DNA of 44,041 nt, taken from positions 1-44,041 of the forward strand of contig NZ_JFHR01000047.1 in NCBI RefSeq assembly GCF_000722875.1, given 5' to 3'. This document shows positions 34,853 to 44,041 of this stretch, piece by piece. How positions within the stretch are numbered: the first letter of the stretch is position 1; each line of letters begins with the position of its first letter. Source of the stretch: Sphingobium chlorophenolicum (GTDB lineage Bacteria > Pseudomonadota > Alphaproteobacteria > Sphingomonadales > Sphingomonadaceae). The position numbers and the translations under genes were made by a program. The notes beneath the pieces are model-generated. The model made no database searches. It had not been told where the DNA came from and worked only from the letters and a program-made list of their open reading frames with translations.

Positions 34853-36294
34853 GCCGCCCCTTGAACGAGCGCCCGGAACAGATCGGCATAGCGCGCCGCG
34901 CTGCGTGTCCAGGAAAAGTCAGCCCGCATCCCCGCCCGCTGCATCGCCTGCCAATCGGGCTTGGACGCATGCAGCCGGATCGCCCGCGCAATCGCCCCGT
35001 GCAGTGCCAGCGGATCGGAGGGCGGAAAGACGATGCCGGTCGCCACCCCCGCGCTCACGGCGGCTTCATTGGCGTCGATCACCGTATCGGCCAGCCCCCC
35101 GACCCGCGCCACCACCGGCACGCAGCCATAGCGCAACCCGTAAAGCTGGGTCAGCCCGCAAGGTTCGAAGCGCGACGGGATGAGTATCGCATCCCCGCCC
35201 GCCTGCATCAGATGGGACAGCGGCTCGTCATAGCCGATCTGCGCCCCCACCCGCCCACGATGCCGGTCCGCCGCCGCCAGAAAAGCGCCCTCCAGCGGAT
35301 GATCGCCCGACCCCAGCACCGCCAGCTTGCCGCCCAGCCCGACCAGATGATCGATCGCGCCCATCACCATGTCCATGCCCTTCTGCCAGGTCAGGCGGCT
35401 GACGATGATGAAGATCGGCGCGCCGTCATGGTCCAGCCCGAAATGGGCTTCCAGCGCCCGGCGGTTGGCGTTCCGCCCGCCCAACGACCGCATGCCGAAC
35501 GGCTTGGCGATCAGCGGATCGGCGGCGGGATTCCAGATGGCGGTATCGACGCCGTTCAATATGCCATGCAGCCGATCCGCCCGCCCATTGATCAACCCGT
35601 CCAGCCCCATGCCATGCACCGGCGACCGGATTTCATCGGCATAGGTGGGACTGACCGTCGTGATCGCATCGGCGGAAACAAGGCCCGCCTTCAAATAGCC
35701 GGTGCCGCCATAATATTCGACGCCGTCCACGCCCCATGCTTCGGGCGGCAGACCCAGATGGGGGAAGATGTCCGCGCCGAAACGGCCCTGAAAGGCCAGA
35801 TTGTGAATCGTCACCACCTTGGGCACGGCGTGGGCCGGGCCGAACCGCATATAGGTGGCGGTCATCGCCGCCTGCCAGTCATGCGCATGGACCAGATCGG
35901 GCCGCCAGCCCTTCACCCCTTCGGCCGCTATATCGGCGGCAACGCGGGACAGGGCGGCGAAACGCTTCCAATTATCGCTCCATTCGCCGCCGCCCGCATC
36001 GCCATAGGGGCCGCCCTCCCGCGCGAAGAAATCCGGCGCGTCCAGCACCAGCAGGTCGAGATCGTCCAACTTCGCCGCCAGCACCGATGCGGGCGCGCCG
36101 AACAGCGCGTCATAACGGCGCAGCAGCTTCGCCTTCCCCAGCCGCGAAAGCACGGAGGGATAGCCCGGCACCAGCGTCCGCACCGCAATATCATGCCCGG
36201 CCAGCGCGTCGGGCAACGCGCCCGCCACATCGGCCAGCCCGCCCGTCTTGATCAACGGATAGATTTCGGACGCGACCGAAAGCACCTGCATCAT
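34849..36294 (-). CDS. glgA: Glycogen synthase (ADP-glucose type)
   Basis: This is a 481-residue GT5 glycosyltransferase with the N-terminal ADP-glucose loop KTGGLADVAGALP, a DLVHAHDWQAAM segment, and the C-terminal EPCGLTQLYGLRYGCVPV motif that carries the catalytic Glu/EX7E-like region. It extends alpha-1,4-glucan from ADP-glucose made by GlgC. ATG 36294 (MMQVLSVASE) matches the usual family N-terminus; a TTG at 36309 would add five residues. It lies 18 bases after glgC and overlaps glgX, so the operon order is glgC-glgA-glgX. Confidence 0.95.
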   Translation of the reverse strand: MMQVLSVASEIYPLIKTGGLADVAGALPDALAGHDIAVRTLVPGYPSVLSRLGKAKLLRRYDALFGAPASVLAAKLDDLDLLVLDAPDFFAREGGPYGDAGGGEWSDNWKRFAALSRVAADIAAEGVKGWRPDLVHAHDWQAAMTATYMRFGPAHAVPKVVTIHNLAFQGRFGADIFPHLGLPPEAWGVDGVEYYGGTGYLKAGLVSADAITTVSPTYADEIRSPVHGMGLDGLINGRADRLHGILNGVDTAIWNPAADPLIAKPFGMRSLGGRNANRRALEAHFGLDHDGAPIFIIVSRLTWQKGMDMVMGAIDHLVGLGGKLAVLGSGDHPLEGAFLAAADRHRGRVGAQIGYDEPLSHLMQAGGDAILIPSRFEPCGLTQLYGLRYGCVPVVARVGGLADTVIDANEAAVSAGVATGIVFPPSDPLALHGAIARAIRLHASKPDWQAMQRAGMRADFSWTRSAARYADLFRALVQGAA

Positions 36295-36312
36295 CGCCGT
36301 CTTGCCCAAGGT

Positions 36313-37572
36313 TCAGTCCACCAGCCGTTCGATCATATATTGGGTGATCAGCGTCACGCCGCTGTCGGTGCGGCGGAACCGCCGGGCATCGAGGTCTGGA
36401 TGCTCCCCCACGATCAGCCCCGGCGGGATGATGACGCCCGAATCCAGCACGCATTTATGCAGCCGCGCCCCGCGCCCGATCACGCAATCCGGCATGACGA
36501 CGCTTTCAGTGACCGAGGAAAAGCTGTGCGTCCGCACCCCCGAAAAGAGCAGGCTGCGGTGAAGCGACGATCCCGACACGATGCATCCACCCGCCACCAG
36601 AGAAGAAGTCGCGGACCCGCGCCGCCCCTCCTCATTATGCACGAATTTCGCGGGCGGCGTGACTTCGGAATAGGTCCAGAGCGGCCAGCTCCGGTCATAC
36701 AGGTCCAGCGAGGGCACCACATCGGTCAGGTCGATACTCGCCTGCCAATAGGCGTCGATCGTGCCGACGTCGCGCCAATAGGGCACAGGCTCGCTTTCGG
36801 CGCGCACGCAACTGTTGGAAAAGCGGTGGGCGACGGCTTTGCCATGCTTGACGATATAGGGGATGATGTCGCCGCCGAAATCGCGCTTGCTGTCGGGGTC
36901 GGCCGCATCCCGGCGCAATTCCGTGACCAGAAAGGCGGTGCGGAAGACGTAGATGCCCATGGATGCCAGCGCCATGCCGGGACTGCCCGGAATATGCGGC
37001 GGGTTTTTGGGCTTTTCGACGAAGGCGGTGATGACGTCCTGCTCATCCACATGCATGACGCCAAAGCCGCTGGCCTCCTTCACCGGCACTTCCATGCAGC
37101 CCACGGTGACGTCCGCGCCACTGTCGACATGCTGCTGGAGCATCAGTTCATAGTCCATCTTATAGACATGATCGCCCGCCAATATGACCATATATTCGGG
37201 CGCATAGCTTTCGATGATGTCGATATTCTGGAACACGGCATCGGCCGTGCCCTCATACCATTGGCTTTCCGACACGCGCTGGCTGGCGGGCAAGATATCG
37301 AAACTCTCGTTGCGTTCGGGCCGCAGGAAATTCCAGCCGCGCTGAAGGTGCCGGATCAGCGAATGGGCCTTATACTGGGTCGCGACGCCGATGCGCCGGA
37401 TACCGCTGTTCAGCGCATTGGACAGCGCGAAATCGATGATCCGCGCCTTGCCGCCGAAATGGACCGCAGGCTTGGCGCGGCGGTCGGTCAGTTCGGCCAG
37501 ACGACTGCCGCGCCCCCCGGCCAGCACATAGGCCATGGCGTCACGGGCAATCGGCTGGTTTCTTGGCTGCAT
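36313..37572 (-). CDS. glgC: Glucose-1-phosphate adenylyltransferase
   Basis: This 419-residue ADP-glucose pyrophosphorylase has the nucleotide loop [27 protein letters not shown], the glucose-1-phosphate-binding EKPKNPP (Lys) segment, the [13 protein letters not shown] metal-binding motif and a C-terminal left-handed beta-helix ([36 protein letters not shown]). It makes ADP-glucose from ATP and glucose-1-phosphate, the committed and allosterically controlled step of glycogen synthesis. ATG 37572 (MQPRNQP) has GGAGAAGAGGG upstream; longer starts give unlikely sequence. It is the third gene of the glg run. Confidence 0.95.
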   Translation of the reverse strand: MQPRNQPIARDAMAYVLAGGRGSRLAELTDRRAKPAVHFGGKARIIDFALSNALNSGIRRIGVATQYKAHSLIRHLQRGWNFLRPERNESFDILPASQRVSESQWYEGTADAVFQNIDIIESYAPEYMVILAGDHVYKMDYELMLQQHVDSGADVTVGCMEVPVKEASGFGVMHVDEQDVITAFVEKPKNPPHIPGSPGMALASMGIYVFRTAFLVTELRRDAADPDSKRDFGGDIIPYIVKHGKAVAHRFSNSCVRAESEPVPYWRDVGTIDAYWQASIDLTDVVPSLDLYDRSWPLWTYSEVTPPAKFVHNEEGRRGSATSSLVAGGCIVSGSSLHRSLLFSGVRTHSFSSVTESVVMPDCVIGRGARLHKCVLDSGVIIPPGLIVGEHPDLDARRFRRTDSGVTLITQYMIERLVD

Positions 37573-37622
37573 CGCCCTCTTCTCCTTCATGGCCGCGAGC
37601 ATTTGGCCGTCGCTCGTCGGTT

Positions 37623-39806
37623 TCAATAGTCCAGTTCCAGCATCAACGTGCCGAAGGGCGGAATGGTGACATTGGCCCATCCTTCCTCATCGGCGATGAC
37701 GATTCCCATATTGCCCGCGCCGCTGCCGCCATAGTCCAGCGCGTCGCTGTTCATGATCTCCCGCCAGCGTCCGCCCGACGGCAGGCGCATGCGGTATCCA
37801 TCGCGCAATTGCGGCGTGAAATGGCTGATGACGACGACCGGCGGCGCGCCGGGCGCGCGCCGGACCCAGGCGAAGACCGAATCCGCCGCCCCATCCACCA
37901 GCACCCATTCGAACCCCTCCGCCTCGCAATCGCGGGCATGGAGGGCGGGATGCGAACGGTAAAGCCGGTTGAGATCGCCCACCAGCAGTTGCACGCCCTG
38001 ATGCGGCTTGTGATCCAGCAAGTGCCAGTCCAGCGCCCGTTCCTCGCTCCATTCCTCGCGCTGGGCGAATTCCTGCCCCATGAACAGCAGCTTCTTGCCG
38101 GGATAGCCCCACATCATCGCATAATAGGCGCGCAGCGTGGCGAATTTCTGCCAGTCGTCCCCGGCCATCTTGTGCAGCAGGGATGACTTGCCATGCACCA
38201 CCTCGTCATGACTCAGCGCCAGCACGAAATTCTCGGTAAAGGCGTAGAGCAGGCCGAAAGTGATGTCGTCATGATGATGGGCACGGTGCACCGGATCGCG
38301 CGCCAGATAGCGCAGCGTGTCGTGCATGAAGCCCATATTCCATTTGAAGCCGAAGCCCAGCCCGCCTTCATGGACCGGGTGCGAAACCTTGGGCCAGCTC
38401 GTGGACTCTTCGGCAATGGTCATGATGCCGGGCTGCGCGCCGTAGAGCGCCTTGTTCATCTGCTGGAGGAATTCGACCGCCTCCACATTCTCTCGCCCGC
38501 CATGCTGGTTGGGAATCCACTCCCCTTCCTTCCGGCTGTAATCGAGGTAGAGCATGGAGGCGACGGCATCGACCCGCAGCCCGTCGACATGATAGCGCTC
38601 CGCCCAGAAAAGCGCGTTATTGGCCAGATATTGCGCCACTTCGCGACGCCCGAAATTATAGATGGCAGTGTTCCAGTCGGGGTGAAAGCCCTTGCGCGGA
38701 TCGGCATGCTCATAAAGCGCCGTCCCATCGAAACGCGCCAGCCCATGCGCGTCCGTCGGGAAATGCGCGGGCACCCAGTCGAGGATGACGCCTATCCCCG
38801 CCCGGTGCGCGCCGTCCACGAACCGCGCAAACCCCTCCGGATCGCCGAAACGGGCGGTGGGGGCATATAGCCCGGTGGTCTGATACCCCCAGCTAGGATC
38901 ATAGGGAAATTCGCTGATCGGCAGAAATTCGATATGGGTGAAACCCATGCCGACCACATAGGGGATCAGCCGGTTGGCCAGCGCATCCCAGGTCAGGAAA
39001 TTCCCCGCATCGTCGCGCTGCCACGACCCGGCATGGACTTCGTAAATGGATATGGGTTCGCGCCGCGCATCGGCCTTTTGCCAATGGGCGCGGTGACGCT
39101 CGTCGCCCCAGACATGATCCGGCACCGCCGCCACGATGGAGGCGGTGGCGGGCCGCAATTCGGACTGGAAGGCAAAGGGATCGGCCTTGAGCGGCAGGAC
39201 CACGCCGTCCGGCCCCACAATCTCGAACTTGTAGGTGCTGCCCACGCCCACTTCGGGCAGGAAGATTTCCCACACCCCCGAATCCCGCCGCCGCCGCATG
39301 GCCCCACGGCGCCCGTCCCAGCGATTGAAGTCGCCCACCACCGACACCCGCCGCGCATTGGGCGCCCAGACGGCGAAATGCGTACCCTCCACCCCTTCAT
39401 GGGTGATGACATGCGCGCCCATCTTGTCGAACAGCCGGGCGTGAGATCCTTCCGCGAAATAATGATCGTCCATCGGCCCCAGCACCGGGCCGAAACTATA
39501 GGGATCGATCAACCCATATTCGCCGCCATCGGCATAGGTCGCATGGTATCGCAACGGCTGCCGCTTGCGGATCGACAGCTTGCCGAAGAACAGCCCCGCC
39601 GGATCAATCCGGTCCAGGGCGCCAACCGCCTTGCCGTCCAGCCTGTGCGCCGTGACGCCGACCGCTTCGGGCAGCAGGACGCAGGCGGTGAAGCCACCCT
39701 TCCCCGCCGGATGGACGCCAAGCGTCGCGAAAGGATCATCCTCCCGTCCTTCCAGCAGCCGGGCAATCTGTTCCGGCGTCAAACCCACGCGAGGGTCAGT
39801 ACCCAT
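37623..39806 (-). CDS. glgB: 1,4-alpha-glucan branching enzyme GlgB
   Basis: This 727-residue enzyme has an N-terminal CBM48 ([17 protein letters not shown]) and a second carbohydrate module ([24 protein letters not shown]). The GH13 catalytic domain follows, with regions [28 protein letters not shown] (nucleophile Asp), [10 protein letters not shown] (Glu) and [11 protein letters not shown]. It adds alpha-1,6 branches to glycogen. Only the first residues are uncertain. ATG 39806 lies inside an inverted-repeat element and has no ribosome site of its own, but overlaps (TAATG) the stop of a 57-codon frame with a good site. GTG 39788 (MGLTPEQ) is the alternative, and would be the native start if the ATG was brought by the insertion. 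Confidence 0.93.
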   Translation of the reverse strand: MGTDPRVGLTPEQIARLLEGREDDPFATLGVHPAGKGGFTACVLLPEAVGVTAHRLDGKAVGALDRIDPAGLFFGKLSIRKRQPLRYHATYADGGEYGLIDPYSFGPVLGPMDDHYFAEGSHARLFDKMGAHVITHEGVEGTHFAVWAPNARRVSVVGDFNRWDGRRGAMRRRRDSGVWEIFLPEVGVGSTYKFEIVGPDGVVLPLKADPFAFQSELRPATASIVAAVPDHVWGDERHRAHWQKADARREPISIYEVHAGSWQRDDAGNFLTWDALANRLIPYVVGMGFTHIEFLPISEFPYDPSWGYQTTGLYAPTARFGDPEGFARFVDGAHRAGIGVILDWVPAHFPTDAHGLARFDGTALYEHADPRKGFHPDWNTAIYNFGRREVAQYLANNALFWAERYHVDGLRVDAVASMLYLDYSRKEGEWIPNQHGGRENVEAVEFLQQMNKALYGAQPGIMTIAEESTSWPKVSHPVHEGGLGFGFKWNMGFMHDTLRYLARDPVHRAHHHDDITFGLLYAFTENFVLALSHDEVVHGKSSLLHKMAGDDWQKFATLRAYYAMMWGYPGKKLLFMGQEFAQREEWSEERALDWHLLDHKPHQGVQLLVGDLNRLYRSHPALHARDCEAEGFEWVLVDGAADSVFAWVRRAPGAPPVVVISHFTPQLRDGYRMRLPSGGRWREIMNSDALDYGGSGAGNMGIVIADEEGWANVTIPPFGTLMLELDY

Positions 39807-40055
39807 TAATTGCACCATCGAGGCGTCAAAATGGCGAACATATCGGGCCGAAATGCGCGCCGCGAAGGTTGGACACCTTTGCAAGCGCATTTCGGTTCGA
39901 GATGGAAGCCATTTTGACGTCCTGCGGATTTGACCGAAAAGGCCCATCCCGGCGTCGAGATGGCTTGAAATATCGACATATTCCTGCGCCCTCTCTCCTT
40001 GTGCTGGGCCTTTTCGCCTCAAACCTCGATGGTGCAATTAATGGGTACTGACCCT
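39792..40055. repeat. 264-bp inverted-repeat element, possible MITE, between glgP and glgB
   Basis: A perfect 32-base inverted repeat forms the two ends: 39792-39823 starts AGGGTCAGTACCCATTAATT, and 40024-40055 is its exact complement. Inside, CGTCAAAATGGC (39824-39835) pairs with GCCATTTTGACG (39908-39919), and within that CCGAAATGCG pairs with CGCATTTCGG, giving a nested cruciform or hairpin. No transposase is encoded. This fits a miniature inverted-repeat element or a REP/RAYT-related unit. No clear target duplication is seen. Confidence 0.8.
39806..39979 (-). CDS. Possible 57-residue leader ORF ahead of glgB
   Basis: This frame lies wholly inside the inverted-repeat element. It starts at ATG 39979 after AAGGAGAGAGGG and ends in a TAA that shares one base with the glgB ATG (TAATG). 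The product (MSIFQAISTPGWAFSVK..., four cysteines, ending PRWCN) is unrelated to anything I recognise. Its interest is the translational coupling to glgB, which lacks its own ribosome site. It may be only a chance frame of the repeat. Confidence 0.3.
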   Translation of the reverse strand: MSIFQAISTPGWAFSVKSAGRQNGFHLEPKCACKGVQPSRRAFRPDMFAILTPRWCN

Positions 40056-40070
40056 GGCCACGACCCCGCG

Positions 40071-42539
40071 TCAAACCGGCACCTTCCAGATATCCGTCGC
40101 ATATTCCCGGATCGTCCGGTCGGAGGAGAACCATCCCATGCGCGCCACATTGCGGATCGCCATCTTCGCCCACAACGCCTGATCGCGCCACATCGCGTCC
40201 ACCCGCCGCTGGGCCGACGAATAGCTGTCGAAATCGGCGGCCACCATGAACCAGTCATGATCGTAGATACCCTGCACCAGATCCCGGTAACGCCCCGGAT
40301 CGTCCGGAGAGAAAACCCCGCTGGCGATAGCGTCCAACGCCTGCCCCAGTTCCCGGCTCTGCCCGATGACTTCGCGGGGGTCATAACCCTGCGCGCGCCG
40401 CTCATTCACCTGCGCCGCGGTCAGGCCGAATATGACGATATTCTCCTCCCCCACATGGTCGCGCATCTCGACATTCGCCCCGTCCAGCGTGCCGATGGTG
40501 AGCGCCCCGTTGACCGCGAACTTCATGTTGCCGGTCCCCGAAGCCTCCATGCCCGCCGTCGAAATCTGTTCCGACAGGTCCGCCGCCGGGATCATCACTT
40601 CCGCCATGCTGACATTATAATTGGGCACGAACTGCACCTTCAGCAGCCCCTGCACCGCCGGATCATGATTGACCGCCCGCGCCACGTCGCCCGCCAGTTT
40701 GATGATCAGCTTGGCATTATGGTAGCTGGGCGCCGCCTTGCCCCCGAACAGCTTCACGCGGGGCACCCAGTCCTTCTCCGGATGCGACCGTATCTGGTCG
40801 TAGAGCGACACCGCCTCGATGATGTTGAGCAATTGCCGCTTATATTCGTGAATGCGCTTGATCTGGATATCGAACAAAGCCGCCGGATCGATCCGCGCAT
40901 TCACCCGCTGCCGCAACAGATCGGCCAGCGCCACCTTGTTGGCGCGCTTCACCGCCAGGAACTTCTCCTGAAACCCGCTATCCTCGGCAAAGGGATCGAG
41001 GTCGCGCAGCGCCTCGGGATCATCCATGAACCGGTCGCCAATCGCCTCCCGGATCAGTTCGAACAACCCATGATTGCACTGCATCAGCCATCGGCGGAAG
41101 GTGACGCCATTGGTCTTGTTGTTGATCCGCGCCGGATAGAGCCGGTGGAAATCGGCGAACACCGTCTCCTTCATCAATTCGGTGTGCAGCGCCGACACGC
41201 CGTTGACGCTGTGCGATCCGGCAAAGGCCAGATTGCCCATCCGCACCCGCCGCTCGCCCCCTTCGTCGATCAGGGAGATGGTCCCAATGGCCCGGTCATC
41301 GAACTGGCCCGACCGCCGCGCCTCGCCCAGCAATCGGCTGTTCACCGCATAGACGATCTGCATGTGCCGGGGCAGCAACCGCTCGAACAGCGGCACGGGC
41401 CAGCTTTCCAGCGCTTCGGGCAGCAGCGTATGGTTGGTGTAGCTGAACACCCGCCGCGTCACATCCCAGGCTTCATCGAAATCCAGCCCGTGATTATCGA
41501 GCAATATCCGCATCAACTCCGCGACCGCCACCGCCGGATGGGTGTCGTTGAGCTGGATCGCCGCCTTGTCCGGCAACGTCCGCACATCCCCGAAATATTG
41601 CAGGTGCCGCCGAACGATGTCCTGCAAGGAAGCGGAAGAGAAGAAATATTCCTGCCGCAGCCGCAATTCCTGCCCCGCGGGCGAACTGTCGGCGGGATAG
41701 AGCACCCGCGTCAACGCCTCCGCCCGGTTGCTCTCCGTCAGCGCGCCCAGATGGTCGCCCGCATTGAACCGGTCGAGCAGGATCGGATCGATCGGCTGCG
41801 CTTCCCAAAGCCGCAGCGTATTCACCCGCTTGCCCCGCCACCCCGCAATCGGCGTGTCATAGGGTGTCGCGATCACCCGCTCCGCAGGCTTCCAGCGCAT
41901 CTGATGCGGCCCGGCATCCGCGCTTTCGGACGGATCGACCCGCCCGCCGAAGCCGATCTCGTAACTCGCCTCGCGCCGCTCGAATTCCCAGGGATTGCCG
42001 TGGGTCAGCCAGGTTTCCGGCAGCTCCACCTGCCAGCCGTCCGAAATCTCCTGCCGGAACATGCCGTTCACATAGCGGATGCCATAGCCATAGGCAGGCA
42101 CGTCGACCGTCGCCATGCTCTCCATGAAGCAGGCCGCCAGCCGCCCCAGACCGCCATTGCCCAGCGCCGCATCCGGCTCCAGCGCGGCGATGATGTCGAT
42201 GTCAACGCCCAGCGAACTCAGCGCCGCCTGCATGTCGTCCAGCATTTCCATGTTGGACGCCGCATCGCGCATCAGCCGCCCGATCAGGAATTCCAGGCTG
42301 AGATAATAAACCCTGCGCCCCTGTTCCTCATAGGTTTTCTGGGTGGAATTGATCCACGCATCGATCACCCGGTCGCGAATGGCCAGGATGACGGCGTGCA
42401 GCCAGTCATGCGGTTTTGCCGCCTCCGCATTCTTGCCGATGCGATAGGTCAGCCGCTCGACGATCTCATGGGCAAGGACGTCCGGGTCGACCTGCCGGGG
42501 AGCGGGCTTGGGAAGGGTGGATTGGCCTTTGAGGTTCAT
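40071..42539 (-). CDS. glgP: Glycogen/maltodextrin phosphorylase
   Basis: This 822-residue GT35 phosphorylase has YYLSLEFLIGRLMRDA near the N-terminus, LGNGGLGRLAACFMESMAT, the phosphate/active-site region IQLNDTHPAVAVAELMR, and the pyridoxal-phosphate lysine in EASGTGNMKFAVNGALTIGTLDGANVE. It releases glucose-1-phosphate from glycogen ends in the cytoplasm. Family length is 800-840. ATG 42539 has AAGGGG seven bases upstream. It heads the glg run, but the 264-bp repeat element separates it from glgB, so the five genes may no longer share one transcript. No obvious promoter was identified upstream. Confidence 0.95.
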   Translation of the reverse strand: MNLKGQSTLPKPAPRQVDPDVLAHEIVERLTYRIGKNAEAAKPHDWLHAVILAIRDRVIDAWINSTQKTYEEQGRRVYYLSLEFLIGRLMRDAASNMEMLDDMQAALSSLGVDIDIIAALEPDAALGNGGLGRLAACFMESMATVDVPAYGYGIRYVNGMFRQEISDGWQVELPETWLTHGNPWEFERREASYEIGFGGRVDPSESADAGPHQMRWKPAERVIATPYDTPIAGWRGKRVNTLRLWEAQPIDPILLDRFNAGDHLGALTESNRAEALTRVLYPADSSPAGQELRLRQEYFFSSASLQDIVRRHLQYFGDVRTLPDKAAIQLNDTHPAVAVAELMRILLDNHGLDFDEAWDVTRRVFSYTNHTLLPEALESWPVPLFERLLPRHMQIVYAVNSRLLGEARRSGQFDDRAIGTISLIDEGGERRVRMGNLAFAGSHSVNGVSALHTELMKETVFADFHRLYPARINNKTNGVTFRRWLMQCNHGLFELIREAIGDRFMDDPEALRDLDPFAEDSGFQEKFLAVKRANKVALADLLRQRVNARIDPAALFDIQIKRIHEYKRQLLNIIEAVSLYDQIRSHPEKDWVPRVKLFGGKAAPSYHNAKLIIKLAGDVARAVNHDPAVQGLLKVQFVPNYNVSMAEVMIPAADLSEQISTAGMEASGTGNMKFAVNGALTIGTLDGANVEMRDHVGEENIVIFGLTAAQVNERRAQGYDPREVIGQSRELGQALDAIASGVFSPDDPGRYRDLVQGIYDHDWFMVAADFDSYSSAQRRVDAMWRDQALWAKMAIRNVARMGWFSSDRTIREYATDIWKVPV

Positions 42540-42626
42540 GGGCGTGCCCCTTTTGCCGCGTGTTCGGAAGGGATGATTGCATGCCCCCTGCCCCTCGCCA
42601 ACAGCAAATTTTGCAGCGCAGCAAAT

Positions 42627-43835
42627 TTAATCGGGATTTGCCCGCCATTCGACGATCGCATCGCGAAGGGCGCGCCGCAATTCGCCCCGCACCGGATAGG
42701 TGCTGGACGGAAAATGCTGCGTCATGAAGATGGCGATCAGCCGCTCCACCGGATCGATGAAGAAGAAGGTGGAAAACACCCCACCCCAATAATATTCCTG
42801 CGTGCGGAGGTCGCTCGCAAAGCCCAGCCCAAACCCGACCCCTGCATAATCCGCCTCGCTGAACATGGAGGAGGAAAGGCTGGAAAGGTCGCCCCCGCCC
42901 GGCAGGTGATTGGCATGCATCGCCGCCACCGTCTCCGCCTTCAGCAGCCGCACCCCGTCCAGTTCCCCGCCACGCAACAGCATCCGGGTAAAACGATGAT
43001 AATCCGCCACGCAGGACACAAGCCCGCCACCGCCCGAACGCAGGCGAAGCGGCCTGCGCCACCCGCTGCGCGAACCCCGCTCATAAAGGGACGGCCCATC
43101 CGGCCCCAACTGCCAGACATCGGTCATCCGCCCGACGCGATCCTCCGGCAGTTCGAAGAAGCTGTCACCCATGCCCAGCGGATCGAAAATCCGCTCCCGG
43201 AAAAAGCGCTCCAGATCGATGCCGCTCAGCCGCTCCACCACCACGCCCAACACATCGGTCGACACCGAATAATTCCACCGCTCCCCCGGCGAAAATTCCA
43301 GCGGCAGCGCGGCAAGCGCGGCGATGAATTCGTCGGGATCACGCTTCTGCTGAAAATCGTCCAGCCCAAGCTCGCGATAGCGCGCATCGATCGCCGTCTG
43401 CCGCTGAAGCCCATAGGTCAGCCCGGACGTATGCCGCAGCAGGTCGATCATCAACATCGGCCGCTGCATCCGGCCCCCGCCGTCAGCGCCCACCGCCAGT
43501 TCGGCAAATTCCGGCAAAGCCTTCGTCACCGGATCGTCCAGCGCCACCAGTCCCTGCTCGACCAGCATCATGAAAGCGACCGACGTCACGGGCTTCGTCA
43601 TGGAAGCAATGCGATAAAGCGCATCGTCGCCAAGCGACTCCCCCGTCGCCCGCGCCATGCCGCTATGGACGGAGAGAAGCGGCTGTTCGTCCCGCGACAC
43701 CAGCAACTGCATATGGGGCAGCTTGCCAGGCGCGACATAGGTTGCGTGAAGCTGCTCGGCCAGCGCCTGCAATTTCCCGGCGTCCATGCTCGCCACCCGC
43801 GCCGCCGCCGCGTCCACCTGCCCTATTAACTGCAT
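42627..43835 (-). CDS. Serine beta-lactamase-family hydrolase (class C-like/esterase)
   Basis: This 402-residue protein has the penicillin-binding/beta-lactamase fold: an SxxK motif in RIASMTKPVTS, a Tyr motif in WNYSVSTDVLG and a C-terminal WGGVFSTFFFIDP in place of the HTG/KTG strand. Such proteins, without a signal peptide and with WGG near the end, are usually EstB-type esterases or peptidases rather than drug-resistance enzymes. No signal peptide is evident. The AGGAGG site four bases before ATG 43835 fixes the start. It lies upstream of glgP on the same strand (87-base gap), with no clear functional link. Confidence 0.85.
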   Translation of the reverse strand: MQLIGQVDAAAARVASMDAGKLQALAEQLHATYVAPGKLPHMQLLVSRDEQPLLSVHSGMARATGESLGDDALYRIASMTKPVTSVAFMMLVEQGLVALDDPVTKALPEFAELAVGADGGGRMQRPMLMIDLLRHTSGLTYGLQRQTAIDARYRELGLDDFQQKRDPDEFIAALAALPLEFSPGERWNYSVSTDVLGVVVERLSGIDLERFFRERIFDPLGMGDSFFELPEDRVGRMTDVWQLGPDGPSLYERGSRSGWRRPLRLRSGGGGLVSCVADYHRFTRMLLRGGELDGVRLLKAETVAAMHANHLPGGGDLSSLSSSMFSEADYAGVGFGLGFASDLRTQEYYWGGVFSTFFFIDPVERLIAIFMTQHFPSSTYPVRGELRRALRDAIVEWRANPD

Positions 43836-43929
43836 CGATCCTCCTGCCTGCTCCCATATGGCAGAAAATAAAGCTCATTCCATCACCGTCATCCCGGAGT
43901 GGTAGTATAAAAGCGGACCTATCCAATTC

Positions 43930-44041
43930 CTCCCCATCGAGAGATGGGGAGGGGGACCGGCCGAAGGCTGGTGGAGGGGAAAGGGGCGCGACCTCCGAAT
44001 TTCCCCTCCACCATCGGCTACGCCGACGGTCCCCCTCCCCA
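43930..44041. repeat. Palindromic repeat pair (REP/BIME-like), cut by the window end
   Basis: Two inverted units share CCCCTCCACC and GGTGGAGGGG cores. The left unit (from 43930) contains CCCCATC and GATGGGG plus ACCGGCCGAAGGCTGGT. The right unit ends TCCCCCTCCCCA at the last base. Each unit can fold on itself. It lies upstream of the beta-lactamase-like gene; no gene was seen from 43836 to 44041. Confidence 0.75.

Noticed and set aside
39776..40077. GCGTCAAACC direct repeat flanking the inverted-repeat element, as a target duplication
   Set aside because: The copies lie 6 and 12 bases outside the element ends and inside coding/stop sequence of glgB and glgP, so they are more likely chance.
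42597..42626. AAATTTGCTG repeats after the beta-lactamase gene as a further TetR operator
   Set aside because: The core is not TTGCA-N6-TGCAA; spacing and orientation differ from the three matching sites.
39999..43829. 1276-codon open frame on the plus strand opposite glgP and the beta-lactamase gene
   Set aside because: It is antisense to genes with full catalytic motifs, is rich in His/Arg/Pro as expected for a high-GC shadow frame, and has no recognisable domain.

Overview
The window looks like chromosomal DNA of a high-GC alphaproteobacterium, most likely a sphingomonad (Sphingobium, Sphingomonas or Novosphingobium type). The pointers are codon use, many AGGAG-type ribosome sites, sphingomonad-style palindromic repeats (20600-20692 and from 43930), and the protein families. 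No rRNA, tRNA or CRISPR was seen. Everything rests on reading motifs by eye; no database search was run.

Layout. (1) 1-3720: a lower-GC mobile remnant, with the end of an IS21-type element cutting off the catalytic half of a tyrosine integrase. It is followed by a RES-domain toxin-like protein, a small secreted protein and an unlisted 35-residue membrane peptide. (2) 3859-8813, minus strand: a TetR regulator, a fused FO synthase (FbiC, cofactor F420 precursor), an F420:NADP oxidoreductase and a thiolase. (3) 8910-21751, plus strand: a divergent ten-gene catabolic run encoding an APH-type kinase, SDR, acyl-CoA dehydrogenase, MFS transporter, acyl-CoA ligase, PQQ/cytochrome c dehydrogenase, FadB-like hydratase/dehydrogenase, Cys-less thiolase, DUF35 protein and SMP-30 lactonase. 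(4) 21768-28366, minus strand: a SnoaL-like protein, a luciferase-like (LLM) oxidoreductase, a double CaiB/BaiF CoA-transferase, a flavin reductase-like protein, a crotonase and a second TetR. (5) 28408-33004: a second PQQ/cytochrome dehydrogenase (minus), and a divergent crotonase, DUF35 protein and Cys-less thiolase (plus). (6) 32984-42539, minus strand: a complete glycogen cluster glgP-glgB-glgC-glgA-glgX with a 264-bp inverted-repeat element between glgP and glgB. (7) A serine beta-lactamase/esterase and the start of a palindromic repeat close the window.

Regions 2-5 read as one accessory catabolic island. An alcohol would be oxidised in the periplasm by the PQQ enzymes and taken up, then activated to a CoA ester by the ligase or CoA-transferase. 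It would then be oxidised by the acyl-CoA dehydrogenase and FadB-like protein and cleaved by retro-aldol thiolase/DUF35 pairs. Kinase plus acyl-CoA dehydrogenase recalls the phosphate-elimination route for 4-hydroxyacyl-CoA (LvaA/LvaC; ACAD10/11). F420 made by FbiC and reduced by the NADP oxidoreductase could feed the LLM enzyme. The substrate is unknown; a side-chain-bearing hydrophobic compound (steroid or terpenoid type) is a guess.

The strongest regulatory signal is a TTGCA-N6-TGCAA operator found three times around the second TetR gene, the crotonase promoter and the PQQ/crotonase divergent promoter. This suggests a local regulon.
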